From Nostoc sp. FACHB-152 (GTDB lineage: Bacteria; Cyanobacteriota; Cyanobacteriia; Cyanobacteriales; Nostocaceae), in the NCBI RefSeq assembly GCF_014697475.1, contig NZ_JACJRV010000072.1, positions 1 through 37,543 of the forward strand: DNA of 37,543 bases. Direction: 5' to 3'. Of the stretch, positions 27,093 to 35,385 are shown piece after piece. The first letter of the stretch is position 1. Each line of letters begins with the position of its first letter. The translations under genes and the position numbers were made by a program. Below the pieces are notes generated by a model that ran no database searches, had not been told where the DNA came from, and worked only from the letters and a program-made list of their open reading frames with translations.

Positions 27093-27216
27093 AACTGATA
27101 TTTAATTTTTGAAAAAACTCAGTACATTTTTACTTGCATTCTTTACTGTTGCCTATTGCCTATTGCCTATTGCCTGACTACACCAGTATGTTCATTAATT
27201 AAACCGGATTCCTATA
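27093..27216 (+). repeat. conserved leader element, copy C, with STRR run
   Basis: The order matches copy A: AACTGATATTTAATTTTTGA, then CTCAGTACATTTTTAC, four tandem TTGCCTA heptamers (27149-27175), and the 41-base core at 27176-27216 (GACTACACCAGTATGTTCAT ... GGATTCCTATA). The final A of the core is the A of the start ATG. GGATT about 8 bases before the ATG could serve as a weak ribosome site. Copy A has two STRR heptamers where C has four, so the repeat number varies within the element. Confidence 0.8.
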
Positions 27217-28430
27217 TGAAAACACATCCCCAGCAACTAAGGGTTTGTCAGGTAGTTGCTAGTATAAACGAAGTTGTTGGCGGCCCGGCTTATTCTGTAA
27301 CTAACCTAGCTCAGTCTTTGTCTGACCAAGGAATTTACTCTCATTTATTCACTCTTGATTATCAAAATGCCGGGAAACAAGTCCCGACTAAAAATGTCAA
27401 ACTTCATAGTTATACTGCAACAAAATTAGCCCAATATCTGCGGGGATTTCAACCTAGTGCTGGCTATGCTTTACAACAAATAGCATCAAGTGAATTAGAT
27501 TTAATTCATAATCATGGGCTGTGGATGTTTCCGAATCTATATGCTCGTCAAGCTGCTGTCAAAAATAATTTACCATTGATAATTTCTCCAAGGGGAATGC
27601 TGGAGTCATGGTCTTTAAGAAATAGCTGGTTCAAAAAATTACCTGCATGGTATCTGTATGAACAGCAGAATCTAAAAAAAGCGATCGCATTTCATGCAAC
27701 ATCCGAAGAAGAAGCCCAATCTATTCGCAAACTCAATTTTCATCAACCTATTGCCTTAATTCCTAATGGAGTCAGTTTACCTGACTTGAGTAACCTACCC
27801 AGTCGAGAAGTTTTATTCAATCGTTTCCCTGAACTAACTCATAAAAAGTGGCTCTTATTTTTATCTAGAATTCATCATAAAAAAGGCATAGACAACTTAC
27901 TTATAGTCTGGAAAAAACTAGTAAGTCAATTTCCTGACTGGCATTTAATCATTGCTGGCCCTGACTTAATCGGTTATCAAGCCAAACTAGAAGAGTTAAC
28001 AGCCGAATTGGAATTACAACCCCAAGTTACATTTACAGGAATGCTTTCGGGAGAACAAAAAGCTTCTGCTTTGTGTAACGCAGATTTGTTTGTGCTACCA
28101 ACTCATTCAGAAAATTTTGGCATCGCCATAGCAGAATCTTTAGCTTACAGAGTACCCGTAATTACTACCAAAGGTGCGCCTTGGAAAGATTTGGAAACTT
28201 ATGGTTGTGGTTGGTGGATAGAAGATAATCAGCAGGCACTTATGGATGCTTTAATAGAGGCGATAGAAATGCCTGAAAGCCAACGACAAGCAATGGGTTT
28301 AAAGGGGCGAAATTTAGTTGAAACCAAATACTCTTGGAATGCGATCGCTCAAGATATGGTAAGTGTTTACCATTGGGTTTTAAATGGGGGTACTCTTCCC
28401 AGTTGTATGCAAGTTAGTGAACGCGCTTAG
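27216..28430 (+). CDS. glycosyltransferase, family GT4
   Basis: Predicted 404 residues from ATG 27216. EVVGGPAYSVTNLAQSL is the acceptor loop. The donor half has LLFLSRIHHKKGIDNLL and SENFGIAIAESLAYRVPVIT. Upstream in-frame sequence back to 27156 encodes a peptide from the STRR and leader element (...SLIKPDSY), echoed before the ABC ATPase at 4469, so I treat it as untranslated. The next gene follows after 11 bases. Confidence 0.92.
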   Translation: MKTHPQQLRVCQVVASINEVVGGPAYSVTNLAQSLSDQGIYSHLFTLDYQNAGKQVPTKNVKLHSYTATKLAQYLRGFQPSAGYALQQIASSELDLIHNHGLWMFPNLYARQAAVKNNLPLIISPRGMLESWSLRNSWFKKLPAWYLYEQQNLKKAIAFHATSEEEAQSIRKLNFHQPIALIPNGVSLPDLSNLPSREVLFNRFPELTHKKWLLFLSRIHHKKGIDNLLIVWKKLVSQFPDWHLIIAGPDLIGYQAKLEELTAELELQPQVTFTGMLSGEQKASALCNADLFVLPTHSENFGIAIAESLAYRVPVITTKGAPWKDLETYGCGWWIEDNQQALMDALIEAIEMPESQRQAMGLKGRNLVETKYSWNAIAQDMVSVYHWVLNGGTLPSCMQVSERA

Positions 28431-28441
28431 AAGAGGTCAAT

Positions 28442-29566
28442 GTGAAAATTGCTATTGCTACAGGCCCTTGGTTCCCTGTTCCCACGCTACAGGGAGGAGC
28501 GCATCACCGTCTCTGGCAAGGTTTGGCAGAAGAATTTGCCGCCGCAGGCCACAAGGTGACTATTCTATGTCGTTCCTATCCAGGACAACCTGATACAGAA
28601 ATAATTAACGGTGTTGAATACATCCGTAGAGGTGGTTTTTCCCAAAGTCCCAATATCTGGTTCGACTTGCTGAAAGATTTAACTTATGCTCTGTTGACTT
28701 TTCCGACTTTACCCCAAGCTGATATTTTAGTAATCAACGATTTTTGGTTGCCTGTATTTGCTCCACTACGTTCTCAAGTAGGGAAAATTGTTGTCAGTGT
28801 CGGTCGCTTTCCTAAAGGGCAGTACCCTTTGTATTCTCGTGTAGATTTGTTTACTGTTTTGTCGCAGGCAATTTGGGACGGAATTGCTCAACAGTATCCT
28901 AATGCAATTCCCCGAATGCGACTAATTCCTAACCCTGTTGACACTCGCGTTTTTTATCCGCCTACTCAACCCAAACCAGAGCGTTCAGAAAAGGTAATTT
29001 TATACGTCGGTAGAATCCATCCTGAAAAAGGAATTCATCTTTTAATAGATGCTTTTGCTTTATTATCTCAACAAATTCCTCAAACCAAGTTAAGAATTTT
29101 AGGGCCGACAAGAGGCAATCAAGGCGGCGGTGGCGAAGGGTATTTCAATCAGCTTAAATTGCAAGCTGAAGGTTTAAAAGTTGAGTTTTTAGAACCGATT
29201 TTTGATACTAATAAACTTGCAGAGATATATCGAGATGCAGATTTATTCTGTTACCCTTCATTGGCTGAAAAAGGTGAAGCCTTTCCTATTGCTCCTCTAG
29301 AAGCAATGGCAAGTGGCTTAATTACGATAGTATCAGATTTATCTTGCTTCAAAGATTATATAGAACACCAAAACACAGGCTATTTCTTTGACCATCGTGG
29401 CTCTAATGCAGCCCAAAATTTAGCAGATACGCTAAGAATGGCTATTCTTAATCCTAGAGAAGATGTTTTACAGATGGGTATTAAAGCTAGCCAAAAAGCA
29501 TCTGAATTAAGTTACGAACGTATTGCTAACTTGTATATTTCTAACTTTCAAGACTTATTAAAGTGA
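28442..29566 (+). CDS. glycosyltransferase, family GT4
   Basis: Predicted 374 residues from GTG 28442, with a good ribosome site AAGAGG at 28431-28436. The N-terminus KIAIATGPWFPVPTLQGGAH is of the GT4 type. LYVGRIHPEKGIHLLIDAF and GEAFPIAPLEAMASGLITIV form the donor site. A Gly-rich insert (GNQGGGGEGYFNQL) lies between them. Its stop lies 8 bases before the start of the following GT2 gene. Confidence 0.92.
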   Translation: MKIAIATGPWFPVPTLQGGAHHRLWQGLAEEFAAAGHKVTILCRSYPGQPDTEIINGVEYIRRGGFSQSPNIWFDLLKDLTYALLTFPTLPQADILVINDFWLPVFAPLRSQVGKIVVSVGRFPKGQYPLYSRVDLFTVLSQAIWDGIAQQYPNAIPRMRLIPNPVDTRVFYPPTQPKPERSEKVILYVGRIHPEKGIHLLIDAFALLSQQIPQTKLRILGPTRGNQGGGGEGYFNQLKLQAEGLKVEFLEPIFDTNKLAEIYRDADLFCYPSLAEKGEAFPIAPLEAMASGLITIVSDLSCFKDYIEHQNTGYFFDHRGSNAAQNLADTLRMAILNPREDVLQMGIKASQKASELSYERIANLYISNFQDLLK

Positions 29567-29574
29567 GGTTTTTG

Positions 29575-30360
29575 ATGATGAAACAAGTAACTCCTCTCAT
29601 CCTCACCTATAATGAAGCACCTAATATTAATCGCACCCTTAAACATTTGTCTTGGGCTGAAAAAATTGTAGTTGTTGATAGCTATAGCAATGATGAGACT
29701 CTAGAAATTTTGCATTCTTATCCCCAAGTGCAAGTATTTCAAAAAAAATTTGATACCCATACTACTCAATGGAACTATGGTTTAGACAAAATAGAATCTA
29801 AATGGGTGCTTTCGTTGGATGCAGACTATATTGTTACAGATGAGTTAGCTGCTGAAATTGCAGCTTTACCAGATGATGTCCAGATAAATGGTTACTTTGC
29901 CAGATTTAAATACTGTGTGTTTGGCAAACCTTTAAGAGGTACAATACTTCCGCCTCGTCAGGTTCTGTTTCGCAAAGACAAAGCAATTTATATAGATGAT
30001 GGACACACTCAGCTTTTGCAAGTAACTGGTGAATCAGCAATGCTTTCTGGTTATCTCCATCATGACGATCGCAAATCTTTGAGTCGTTGGTTATGGGCGC
30101 AGGATCGCTACATGATCATTGAAGTTAAGAAATTACTAGAGACTCCAGCACATGAACTCAGTTTAGGCGATCGCATCCGCAGGCAAAAGCTATTTGCTCC
30201 CTTTATTATCTTATTTTATTGTCTAATTCTAAAAGCAGGAGTTTTAGACGGCTGGGCTGGTTGGTATTATGCTTTTCAGCGAATGCTAGCTGAAACTTTG
30301 TTATCCATCCGCTTGATAGAATATGAGAAATTATATCAAAACCAGAATAATAAAAATTGA
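29575..30360 (+). CDS. glycosyltransferase, family GT2 (WaaE/KdtX-like)
   Basis: Predicted 261 residues. TPLILTYNEAPNINRTLKHL, VVVDSYSNDETLEIL and LSLDADYIVT (the D-x-D region) define a GT2 enzyme. The overall length and the C-terminal AGVLDGWAGWYYAFQRMLAE resemble LPS-core glucosyltransferases of the WaaE/KdtX type. ATG 29575 is preferred because GAGG (29565-29568) sits 6 bases upstream; a GTG at 29563 inside the previous gene would add 4 residues. The stop TGA overlaps the next ATG by one base. Confidence 0.9.
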   Translation: MMKQVTPLILTYNEAPNINRTLKHLSWAEKIVVVDSYSNDETLEILHSYPQVQVFQKKFDTHTTQWNYGLDKIESKWVLSLDADYIVTDELAAEIAALPDDVQINGYFARFKYCVFGKPLRGTILPPRQVLFRKDKAIYIDDGHTQLLQVTGESAMLSGYLHHDDRKSLSRWLWAQDRYMIIEVKKLLETPAHELSLGDRIRRQKLFAPFIILFYCLILKAGVLDGWAGWYYAFQRMLAETLLSIRLIEYEKLYQNQNNKN

Positions 30361-31376
30361 TGAATAAAATCTTATCTAAATTTCGTAAATATAAAATACT
30401 AATAATTATTATTGCTATCTTGGTATGTATTGAGATTTATTTAAGAATTGCATTTGGGCTAGGCAGTCCTGTTTTGAGTCAAGCTGATACTTATACAGGC
30501 TACCGTTTTCAGCCTAATCAATCATTAGTTCGCTTTGGCAAAAAAATAGAATATAACCAGTATTCTCAACGTTCTGAACCTATAAATTTACTAAAACCTA
30601 AAGGAAACTTGAGAATCTTAATGGTTGGAGATTCCGTTCTCAATGGCGGCAATCCTATTGACCAAAAACAAATAATTACTGAACAATTAGAAGATAAATT
30701 CAAAGCTTCAGGAGAGCCGACAGAAATATTAAATGCTTCTGCTGGCTCATGGGGAATTGGTAATCACTTAGGTTATTTAAAAGAGTTCGGCACTTTTAAC
30801 AGTGATGCTGTAATTTTGCAAATTGGTACGCATGACCTCACTCAACCGACTAGCACAAGTGAACGCGTAGGCAAAGATCCTAACTACCCAAATCATCCTC
30901 CTCTTTTAGCAATTCAAGAGGCTTTGACGCGCTATATACTACCTCGATTTTTAGGAAATGTGAACTTAAACCCATTTTCTAATCAAGAAATTCCTCAGTT
31001 ATCTCCTGCACAAGTAAATCAGCAATTTCAGAAGAACATGGAGCTTTTCAAAGCAGCAGTCAAGCTTGTGCGTGAGAAAAAAATTCCTATTTATGTACTG
31101 TTTACACCTAATCGTTACGACTTAATTCCTAAACCTGCAACTCCACCTTATAAACCGGAGTTTATGCAAGTGCTGAAGTCTCTACAAGTACCAATATTTG
31201 ATACTTACGAAGCTTGGTCTAAACTACCAACTAATGTTGTTGCAACCTACTTTCGAGATGAAGTTCATTTAAGCGAAGCAGGGTACAAAACAGCAGCTAA
31301 TTTAATTTTTCAGCAGCTTTGCATAGAGCAAAAATTTTCCGGTTGTGTTTTAGCGTCACCTTCGCGTTCTCAGTGA
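30360..31376 (+). CDS. membrane-anchored SGNH/GDSL hydrolase-like protein
   Basis: Predicted 338 residues. One N-terminal membrane segment (about 12-30, ILIIIIAILVCIEIYL) would place the domain in the periplasm. Catalytic blocks are visible: MVGDSVLNGG with S92, NASAGSWG (G129), QIGTHDL in the position of the GxND block, and DEVHL with D300 and H303. Enzymes of this type remove or transfer acyl (often acetyl) groups on glycans. It overlaps the GT2 gene by one base (TGATG) and precedes the DUF218 gene by 6 bases, so the three probably work on the same glycan. Confidence 0.85.
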   Translation: MNKILSKFRKYKILIIIIAILVCIEIYLRIAFGLGSPVLSQADTYTGYRFQPNQSLVRFGKKIEYNQYSQRSEPINLLKPKGNLRILMVGDSVLNGGNPIDQKQIITEQLEDKFKASGEPTEILNASAGSWGIGNHLGYLKEFGTFNSDAVILQIGTHDLTQPTSTSERVGKDPNYPNHPPLLAIQEALTRYILPRFLGNVNLNPFSNQEIPQLSPAQVNQQFQKNMELFKAAVKLVREKKIPIYVLFTPNRYDLIPKPATPPYKPEFMQVLKSLQVPIFDTYEAWSKLPTNVVATYFRDEVHLSEAGYKTAANLIFQQLCIEQKFSGCVLASPSRSQ

Positions 31377-31382
31377 TTGTTC

Positions 31383-31940
31383 ATGGCTAAGTTGCATCGC
31401 CAAATCAAAAAATATTTGATTTTGGTTCTAGCTAGTTGTTTTCTGACATTACTACTTTCTATTCCTGTGCGTCTAGCGATCACATCTCAACAAGCACCTC
31501 AACCCCAAGCTATCCTTATGCTTGGCGGACTCACAGGAGAAAGAGAAAAGTTTACCGCCCAATTCGCTCAATACTATCCAAACCTAGAAATTTGGATTTC
31601 TTCTAGTATTAACCCTCAAAAAGTCAGGGCAATTTTTCAAGCCGCAGGTATTCCCGAAAGCCGACTTAATCTTGATTATTCTGCTGTTGATACTGTGACT
31701 AATTTTACTACATTAGTAGACAAATTCCAGCAACGTCAGATACAACACCTATATCTGATAACTTCAGATTTTCATATGCACAGAGCCAGGGCGATCGCTA
31801 CTATTGTCCTCGGCAGCAGAGGTATCATTTTTACACCCCTAACTGTCCCATCAAACGCACCTCAAGAACCTATACTTTCAATTATTCGTGATATTGTCCG
31901 TTCCTTACTTTGGGTTTTCACAGGTTATACAGGCAGGTAA
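31383..31940 (+). CDS. DUF218 (YdcF/ElyC-like) membrane protein
   Basis: Predicted 185 residues from ATG 31383 (a TTG at 31377 would add two). A single N-terminal membrane segment (about 10-30, YLILVLASCFLTLLLSIPV) is followed by the DUF218 fold: QAILMLGGLTGEREKF, NLEIWISSS, ESRLNLDYSAVDTVTNF and LITSDFHMHRARAIA. Members such as ElyC and SanA are linked to envelope polysaccharide metabolism, but their reaction is poorly defined. The family is often near 230-260 residues, so this one is compact. A decayed relative lies at 35386-35662. Confidence 0.88.
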   Translation: MAKLHRQIKKYLILVLASCFLTLLLSIPVRLAITSQQAPQPQAILMLGGLTGEREKFTAQFAQYYPNLEIWISSSINPQKVRAIFQAAGIPESRLNLDYSAVDTVTNFTTLVDKFQQRQIQHLYLITSDFHMHRARAIATIVLGSRGIIFTPLTVPSNAPQEPILSIIRDIVRSLLWVFTGYTGR

Positions 31941-32083
31941 ATATAGCAAAGACTAACTCCGGATAATAGAAATCAAGGGTTTGAGTAAGGGTGCAGGGGT
32001 ATGGGGGTAAAAGGGTGTTGGTGTTCAAAACCCTTTCACCCAGCTTTAAAGGATAGCCTCAGTGCGTAAGTCCTGATAGCAAT

Positions 32084-32113
32084 GAACAGAGTTGAAAAAC
32101 TTCAACTCTGTTC
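32084..32113. terminator. perfect hairpin between convergent genes
   Basis: GAACAGAGTTGAA (32084-32096) and TTCAACTCTGTTC (32101-32113) form a perfect 13-base-pair stem with a 4-base AAAC loop. There is no T-run on either side, so it is not a classic intrinsic terminator. Its place between two converging genes suggests mRNA 3'-end formation or protection in both directions. Confidence 0.6.
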
Positions 32114-32196
32114 GCTGTTCCCTGCTATATGTACAAGGTTCTAATTGTTAAGACATCAGTAGATGAGAAAACTTAGACACTCAAAGACTTTTAACC

Positions 32197-32228
32197 CTGT
32201 CACCTATCACCTATGACCTGTCCCCTGC
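32197..32228. repeat. STRR run (CACCTAT / CCTGTC type)
   Basis: CTGTCACCTATCACCTATGA followed by CCTGTCCCCTGC is the reverse-strand form of the GATAGGTGACAG heptamers seen at 16457 and 20187. It lies just beyond the 3' end of the minus-strand secreted protein gene. Confidence 0.7.
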
Positions 32229-32256
32229 TATATCTCAATCTACATGAACTAAGATT

Positions 32257-34758
32257 TTAGATTACTTCGTCAAAAGTAACCATAAAGGGGTTGCCATTAA
32301 CTGGATTAGAAAATCCATGCATGAAGATCAATTCTTTTCCATTTGAGTCAACAAATGGTATTCTTTCTCCATTCCAATTAAACCCGTCATTAACCATATA
32401 GTTAACAACTTGTTTGCCGCCGAAGTCCATGACTGACATAACATGAGAGTACATCATTTTACCTGCCCCTGCACCACCAAATCCAGCACCATCTGTTGAT
32501 ACTGCCACACCTACAGGATCTTTCAGGCGGGAATCACGCAACACTCCGTTAATTGTGCCATTGTAAAATGCGTAGTAAATAGCTCGGTCACCACGACTGG
32601 TAATGAACAAGTCATCGTTAGAAGTGCTAAAAAATCCATGAAACATCTGAACTGGATTTTTACCGACTTTGAATGTTTTAAACGGACTGTTAGGAACAGC
32701 AGGCGTAGCATATGGATCAATCAGCGACTCGACATCATACATCCGTACAGTACCATCCATAGCCGCGATATATGCCGTCATTAAAGGCTTGCGTTCTTCA
32801 CCTTCTTGTTGCGATCTGGGATTTTTAGCAGTATTGTACCAGTTCCCCGTTGCAACCGATGTTGGTTGATTAATAGTTAATACTTTTGATACAACTGGTT
32901 TCTGCTCTGGTGCGTAACTAAATGCATATGGCCATTGGTTAGGCTTTGCCCCTTCATTCTTTGTTTGATTGAAGTTGTCTTGAGTAGTCAAGTGCATCTT
33001 ACGGTAGTACTTTAACAGAGGACGGAGGTCGATAAATGCAACTTTATTTTCTGCTCGTGAACTAACGATCGCATATCCACTTTGAGCCGTCTGCTTCCAC
33101 TTATTATTATTTACATCATCCCATTGCCTGTTATACCAAAGGTTACGTACTGATTGTAGGTTCAAATCGTCATCGACGTTATCACTATGTCCTCTTGTAT
33201 TTCCCAGTACTGTGCTGACAGTTACATCAATTGCATTCGGTGTCGCAAACGGCAAATCAATATATCCAATCAGCTTCACACCTTGCACCGTCGGCCATCC
33301 AGGCAGTCCCCAGTAGTATCTCTTCTCCTGTCCGTTCTGGCGATTTTTCACCGCTAATACTGCTACTTGTCCCTTACGGTTATAAGTATCCCAAACCGTT
33401 ACTAAGACAAATTCGTTGTTATTAGTAACCGTCATTGCTGTCGGAACTTTCCCCGCATCAAGTTTTGCCGAACGGTAGCTATAGCCTTCCGAGGTATATC
33501 CATCGTTGCCAGTTCCAGCAATCCCTATCAGACCATTTTGGAAGGCTAAAAAGCCAGTCACAGAAGCACCGCCAACACCTCTAGCTGTGGCAACTGGTGG
33601 TAGAGGCAGTGTATTGCCTGAAGCCTCATAATATTCCTGCACTGCTGGAGTTGTAGGAGTACTAATATTATTCCGATTCCACCAATCTCCAGTCCATTCT
33701 GCACGTACCCTCAAGCACAACCCATTATCTACAAAGCTGATAACTCCATCAGAATTTCGCATATTTGATGAGCCGAACCGATACTCAGGTGGTGCATCTG
33801 CATCAGGAGAAAATAGCATCTGTCCTGAGGTCATCCAAGCTGCTCCTGGGTCACCGTCTGCCCCTGGGTTGACGCGGCACCAAGAACCAGCGTTTTTGCG
33901 AATTATCCCATCTTTTGATGGTTGATATACCAACGGAAACGATTCTGCTGTCGAGTGAAAGTCGCTATATTTGGGGCCGAAACGATAATCGAGCATCTCG
34001 CGCTTGTGATAGTTCTGCGCTACGTTGGTGTATTCTGACCAATTTATAGTTCCGTCAGCAGAGAGAATCCGCTCTTTCCAAAAAGTACTTGTTGGTGCTG
34101 ATGCTGGTGTTGGTGTTGGTGCAGATTTGGGTACTAATTCTATATAATCTACCCTGGCGTACTCTCCGCTATTGTCGTTCCCTTGAATTTCAATCACGTC
34201 TCCTGAGTTGAGTGTGATGCCTGTTGCTACGGTACGCTTCACTAAATTGTTATTAGTGACGTAGTTAGTTCCTAGATTTTCGTTGAGGCTCCATGAAGCA
34301 ACTTGGTTGCCTTTGATTTTTACTGCTAAATTACCAACGCCGTCGTTTTCATCAAAATAAGCCACAACTACATCGTAGGTTCCGGCTGTGCCATTAAAGC
34401 TGGTTGTGGCAGTCCCTGTCTCTGTCTCACCACCCCCTGCCAAGCTGATCATGCTTCCACCAGAAGCAAATGTACTTGCCTCTAAGCGATACACACTGCG
34501 TGTCATCTTTTCCGCTTCGATGCGGATGGGTGTGGTTGTCGCCTGTGCTAATTGTACGTTGGTAATAAATTTCTTTAACTCACCATTCTGAACAGAGTTA
34601 TTATTTGTGTCTTTGATTGCGGTTGAATAGCTTCCTATTTGGGATGTATTCGTTGCGCCTAGATTAGCTGCATTGGTGGGAACCGCACCAAAATAGGCAG
34701 CAAAAAATAGGGCAGTAGGAGAATAAACTACTGTCAGAAGATTATTAAAAAGCTTCAT
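32257..34758 (-). CDS. large secreted protein with carbohydrate-binding-like domain
   Basis: Predicted 833 residues. An N-terminal signal peptide is likely (hydrophobic 8-28, cleavage near VPTNA-AN at 26-32). Residues about 77-215 look like a CBM6/CBM35-type beta-sandwich: IRIEAEKMTRSVYRLEAST, GTYDVVVAYFDENDG and ARVDYIELVPK. A Pro/Thr/Ala linker (PTPTPASAPTSTF) leads to a domain of about 600 residues that I cannot place in a family. It has propeller-like blades such as MTAYIAAMDGTVRMYDVES and a Trp-rich part (AEWTGDWWNRNN). A strong ribosome site AAGAGG lies 5 bases before the ATG. It is the only large gene on the minus strand, converging on the cluster, so it is separately transcribed. It may bind or modify the glycan outside the cell. 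Confidence 0.82.
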   Translation of the reverse strand: MKLFNNLLTVVYSPTALFFAAYFGAVPTNAANLGATNTSQIGSYSTAIKDTNNNSVQNGELKKFITNVQLAQATTTPIRIEAEKMTRSVYRLEASTFASGGSMISLAGGGETETGTATTSFNGTAGTYDVVVAYFDENDGVGNLAVKIKGNQVASWSLNENLGTNYVTNNNLVKRTVATGITLNSGDVIEIQGNDNSGEYARVDYIELVPKSAPTPTPASAPTSTFWKERILSADGTINWSEYTNVAQNYHKREMLDYRFGPKYSDFHSTAESFPLVYQPSKDGIIRKNAGSWCRVNPGADGDPGAAWMTSGQMLFSPDADAPPEYRFGSSNMRNSDGVISFVDNGLCLRVRAEWTGDWWNRNNISTPTTPAVQEYYEASGNTLPLPPVATARGVGGASVTGFLAFQNGLIGIAGTGNDGYTSEGYSYRSAKLDAGKVPTAMTVTNNNEFVLVTVWDTYNRKGQVAVLAVKNRQNGQEKRYYWGLPGWPTVQGVKLIGYIDLPFATPNAIDVTVSTVLGNTRGHSDNVDDDLNLQSVRNLWYNRQWDDVNNNKWKQTAQSGYAIVSSRAENKVAFIDLRPLLKYYRKMHLTTQDNFNQTKNEGAKPNQWPYAFSYAPEQKPVVSKVLTINQPTSVATGNWYNTAKNPRSQQEGEERKPLMTAYIAAMDGTVRMYDVESLIDPYATPAVPNSPFKTFKVGKNPVQMFHGFFSTSNDDLFITSRGDRAIYYAFYNGTINGVLRDSRLKDPVGVAVSTDGAGFGGAGAGKMMYSHVMSVMDFGGKQVVNYMVNDGFNWNGERIPFVDSNGKELIFMHGFSNPVNGNPFMVTFDEVI

Positions 34759-34902
34759 AGAACCTCTTAGCCTATGTCATCTTGGGAACACACTTGTATC
34801 TGATAATTCAGAAGTTCAGAACAATTTAGGGATGGACACACAAAACAGGAATTCGTACAAAAGTACCACCAATTGGCAGCCTTTTAACAATTGATTCTTT
34901 CA

Positions 34903-34957
34903 AGTAAGCTATAAAACTTACTCTCAGATTAAATCTGAGCCGAAATCTTTAATTTCG
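34903..34957. promoter_or_regulatory. cluster of three stem-loops
   Basis: Three inverted repeats lie back to back: AGTAAG (34903-34908) with CTTACT (34917-34922); CTCAGATT (34923-34930) with AATCTGAG (34932-34939); CGAAAT (34941-34946) with ATTTCG (34952-34957). They lie 145-200 bases upstream of the minus-strand secreted-protein start, within a plausible promoter or leader region. Confidence 0.45.
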
Positions 34958-35096
34958 ACTAACGTGAAGTTGAATTGATTAAAAAACTAAGTTTTAGAGC
35001 ATTGGTTTTAAATGCGATTAGTCAAATCAAAAAGATACCGTGAACACTCGTTACTGATACCTCCCCAATAAACATGAAGTTTTTAAAATCCGCATG

Positions 35097-35108
35097 GGTA
35101 AATTTACC
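35097..35108. promoter_or_regulatory. 12-base palindrome GGTAAATTTACC
   Basis: A perfect palindrome in otherwise irregular A/T-rich DNA between the divergent minus-strand gene and the DUF218 pseudogene. It could be an operator, but no regulator can be named. Confidence 0.3.
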
Positions 35109-35385
35109 ATAAATTCATTTACTATAGAATCCAAACGTAGTAAAATCACCCGAATTTATTACACAAAAAACTTCTATAAGCTATAGCTGATAAAGCTTTT
35201 AGGAATCTCCAAGAATTTGCCTTTAGGGTGATAAGTTAATGAGTTTTTAGTCTTTGTTGGAGATCAGTCAATAGAAGTTATGCTGTTTATCGTCAAAATG
35301 ATGGTAGAATTATTTATAAAAAACTTAAGCTCAATCAGTGTAAATATAAGTAAAACTATCTAAGCGCAAACTTAAAAGATAGTTA

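Larger units (their letters stand above)
31941..32256. other. gap between convergent genes
   Basis: 316 bases between the DUF218 stop and the 3' end of the minus-strand gene at 32257. It holds a G-rich stretch (GGGTGCAGGGGTATGGGGG at about 31987), a perfect 13-base hairpin at 32084-32113, and an STRR run at 32197-32228. I see no ORF or RNA gene. Confidence 0.7.
34759..35385. other. non-coding region upstream of the secreted-protein gene
   Basis: 627 bases without a supported gene. It should hold the promoter and 5' leader of the minus-strand gene ending at 34758. Visible structure: three consecutive small stem-loops at 34903-34957 and a 12-base palindrome at 35097-35108. The rest is A/T-rich with stops in all frames. 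Confidence 0.6.

Noticed and set aside
28384-28593. 69-codon plus-strand frame spanning two glycosyltransferase genes
   Set aside because: It overlaps the end of one clear GT4 gene and the start of another in a different frame, with no protein-like features.
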